A DNA stretch of 18,381 bases from 2-02-FULL-66-14 sp037443705 (GTDB taxonomy: Bacteria > Pseudomonadota > Gammaproteobacteria > Burkholderiales > SG8-39). The notes under the pieces were generated by a model. It saw only the letters and a program-made list of their open reading frames with translations. It had not been told where the DNA came from and did not search any database. The stretch is taken from assembly GCA_037443705.1 (NCBI GenBank), contig JBBINV010000064.1, positions 1 to 18,381 on the forward strand, written 5' to 3'. How positions within the stretch are numbered: position 1 is the stretch's first letter; every line of letters starts with the position of its first letter. Positions 16,585-18,381 of this stretch are shown one piece after another. The position numbers and the translations under genes were made by a program.

Positions 16585-16599
16585 ACGGTCACATATAAT
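16571..16599 (+). promoter_or_regulatory. rpoD promoter
   Basis: A consensus TATAAT (16594-16599) is preceded at 17-bp spacing by a poor -35 (TTCCAA, 16571-16576). Transcription from about 16606 would give a leader of about 40 nt with the GAGGTGGGGA ribosome-binding region (16633-16642) before the rpoD ATG. A separate rpoD promoter inside or after dnaG also exists in E. coli. Confidence 0.6.
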
Positions 16600-16646
16600 G
16601 CACGGTTCGGCTTTCCGGGAAGCGACCGCATCGAGGTGGGGACAGG

Positions 16647-18381
<1,735 letters not shown>

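Overview
The window looks like a GC-rich chromosomal segment of a betaproteobacterium. The evidence is the block xerD–ybaK–folB/plsY–panE-like–tsaD/rpsU–yqeY–dnaG–rpoD, an order I associate with that class, together with an orphan Bug/TctC-type solute-binding protein, a family greatly expanded in Burkholderiales and relatives. Genes are packed tightly: several start/stop overlaps are 4 bp (GTGA, CTGA, CTAG), and the longest stretch without a gene is about 106 bp (7725-7830). I see no tRNA or rRNA gene, CRISPR array, insertion sequence or integrated element.

Left half (1-9751): a catabolic, accessory-type region. On the plus strand are the C-terminal end of a fused TRAP-transporter permease, a stand-alone FAD protein of the fumarate reductase/succinate dehydrogenase fold with altered active-site motifs, and an MDR quinone-oxidoreductase-like enzyme, which form one coupled unit. 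On the minus strand a class III CoA-transferase is followed 1 nt later by a Bug-type periplasmic binding protein. Diverging from it is a lone molybdopterin-binding subunit of the xanthine dehydrogenase/aldehyde oxidase family. Then come an orphan DUF433 antitoxin-like gene with an eroded tail, a dienelactone-hydrolase-family protein (minus strand) and, divergent from it, an LDH2/YlbC-type NAD(P)-dependent oxidoreductase. Together these suggest uptake, CoA activation and redox processing of small carboxylic acids. The substrate cannot be read from the sequence.

Right half (9760-18381): housekeeping. XerD-type recombinase and Cys-tRNA(Pro) deacylase (8-nt overlap); folB (minus) back to back with plsY (plus) over a 28-bp gap; plsY coupled to a ketopantoate-reductase-family gene; tsaD (minus) divergent from the macromolecular-synthesis operon rpsU–yqeY–dnaG–rpoD. 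rpoD runs off the right edge.

The most interesting signals are in the macromolecular-synthesis operon. yqeY appears to start at CTG overlapping the rpsU stop. A 54-bp four-fold-symmetric inverted repeat sits exactly between yqeY and the GTG start of dnaG, which has no Shine-Dalgarno. Two copies of a perfect 10-bp palindrome lie just upstream of a consensus TATAAT in front of rpoD. RpoD carries an extra ~120-residue N-terminus with a histone-H1-like basic tail and an AT-hook-like motif. Several divergent gene pairs have -10-like hexamers only 6-9 nt from a start codon, suggesting leaderless mRNAs and bidirectional promoters. No clearly new multi-gene system could be demonstrated.
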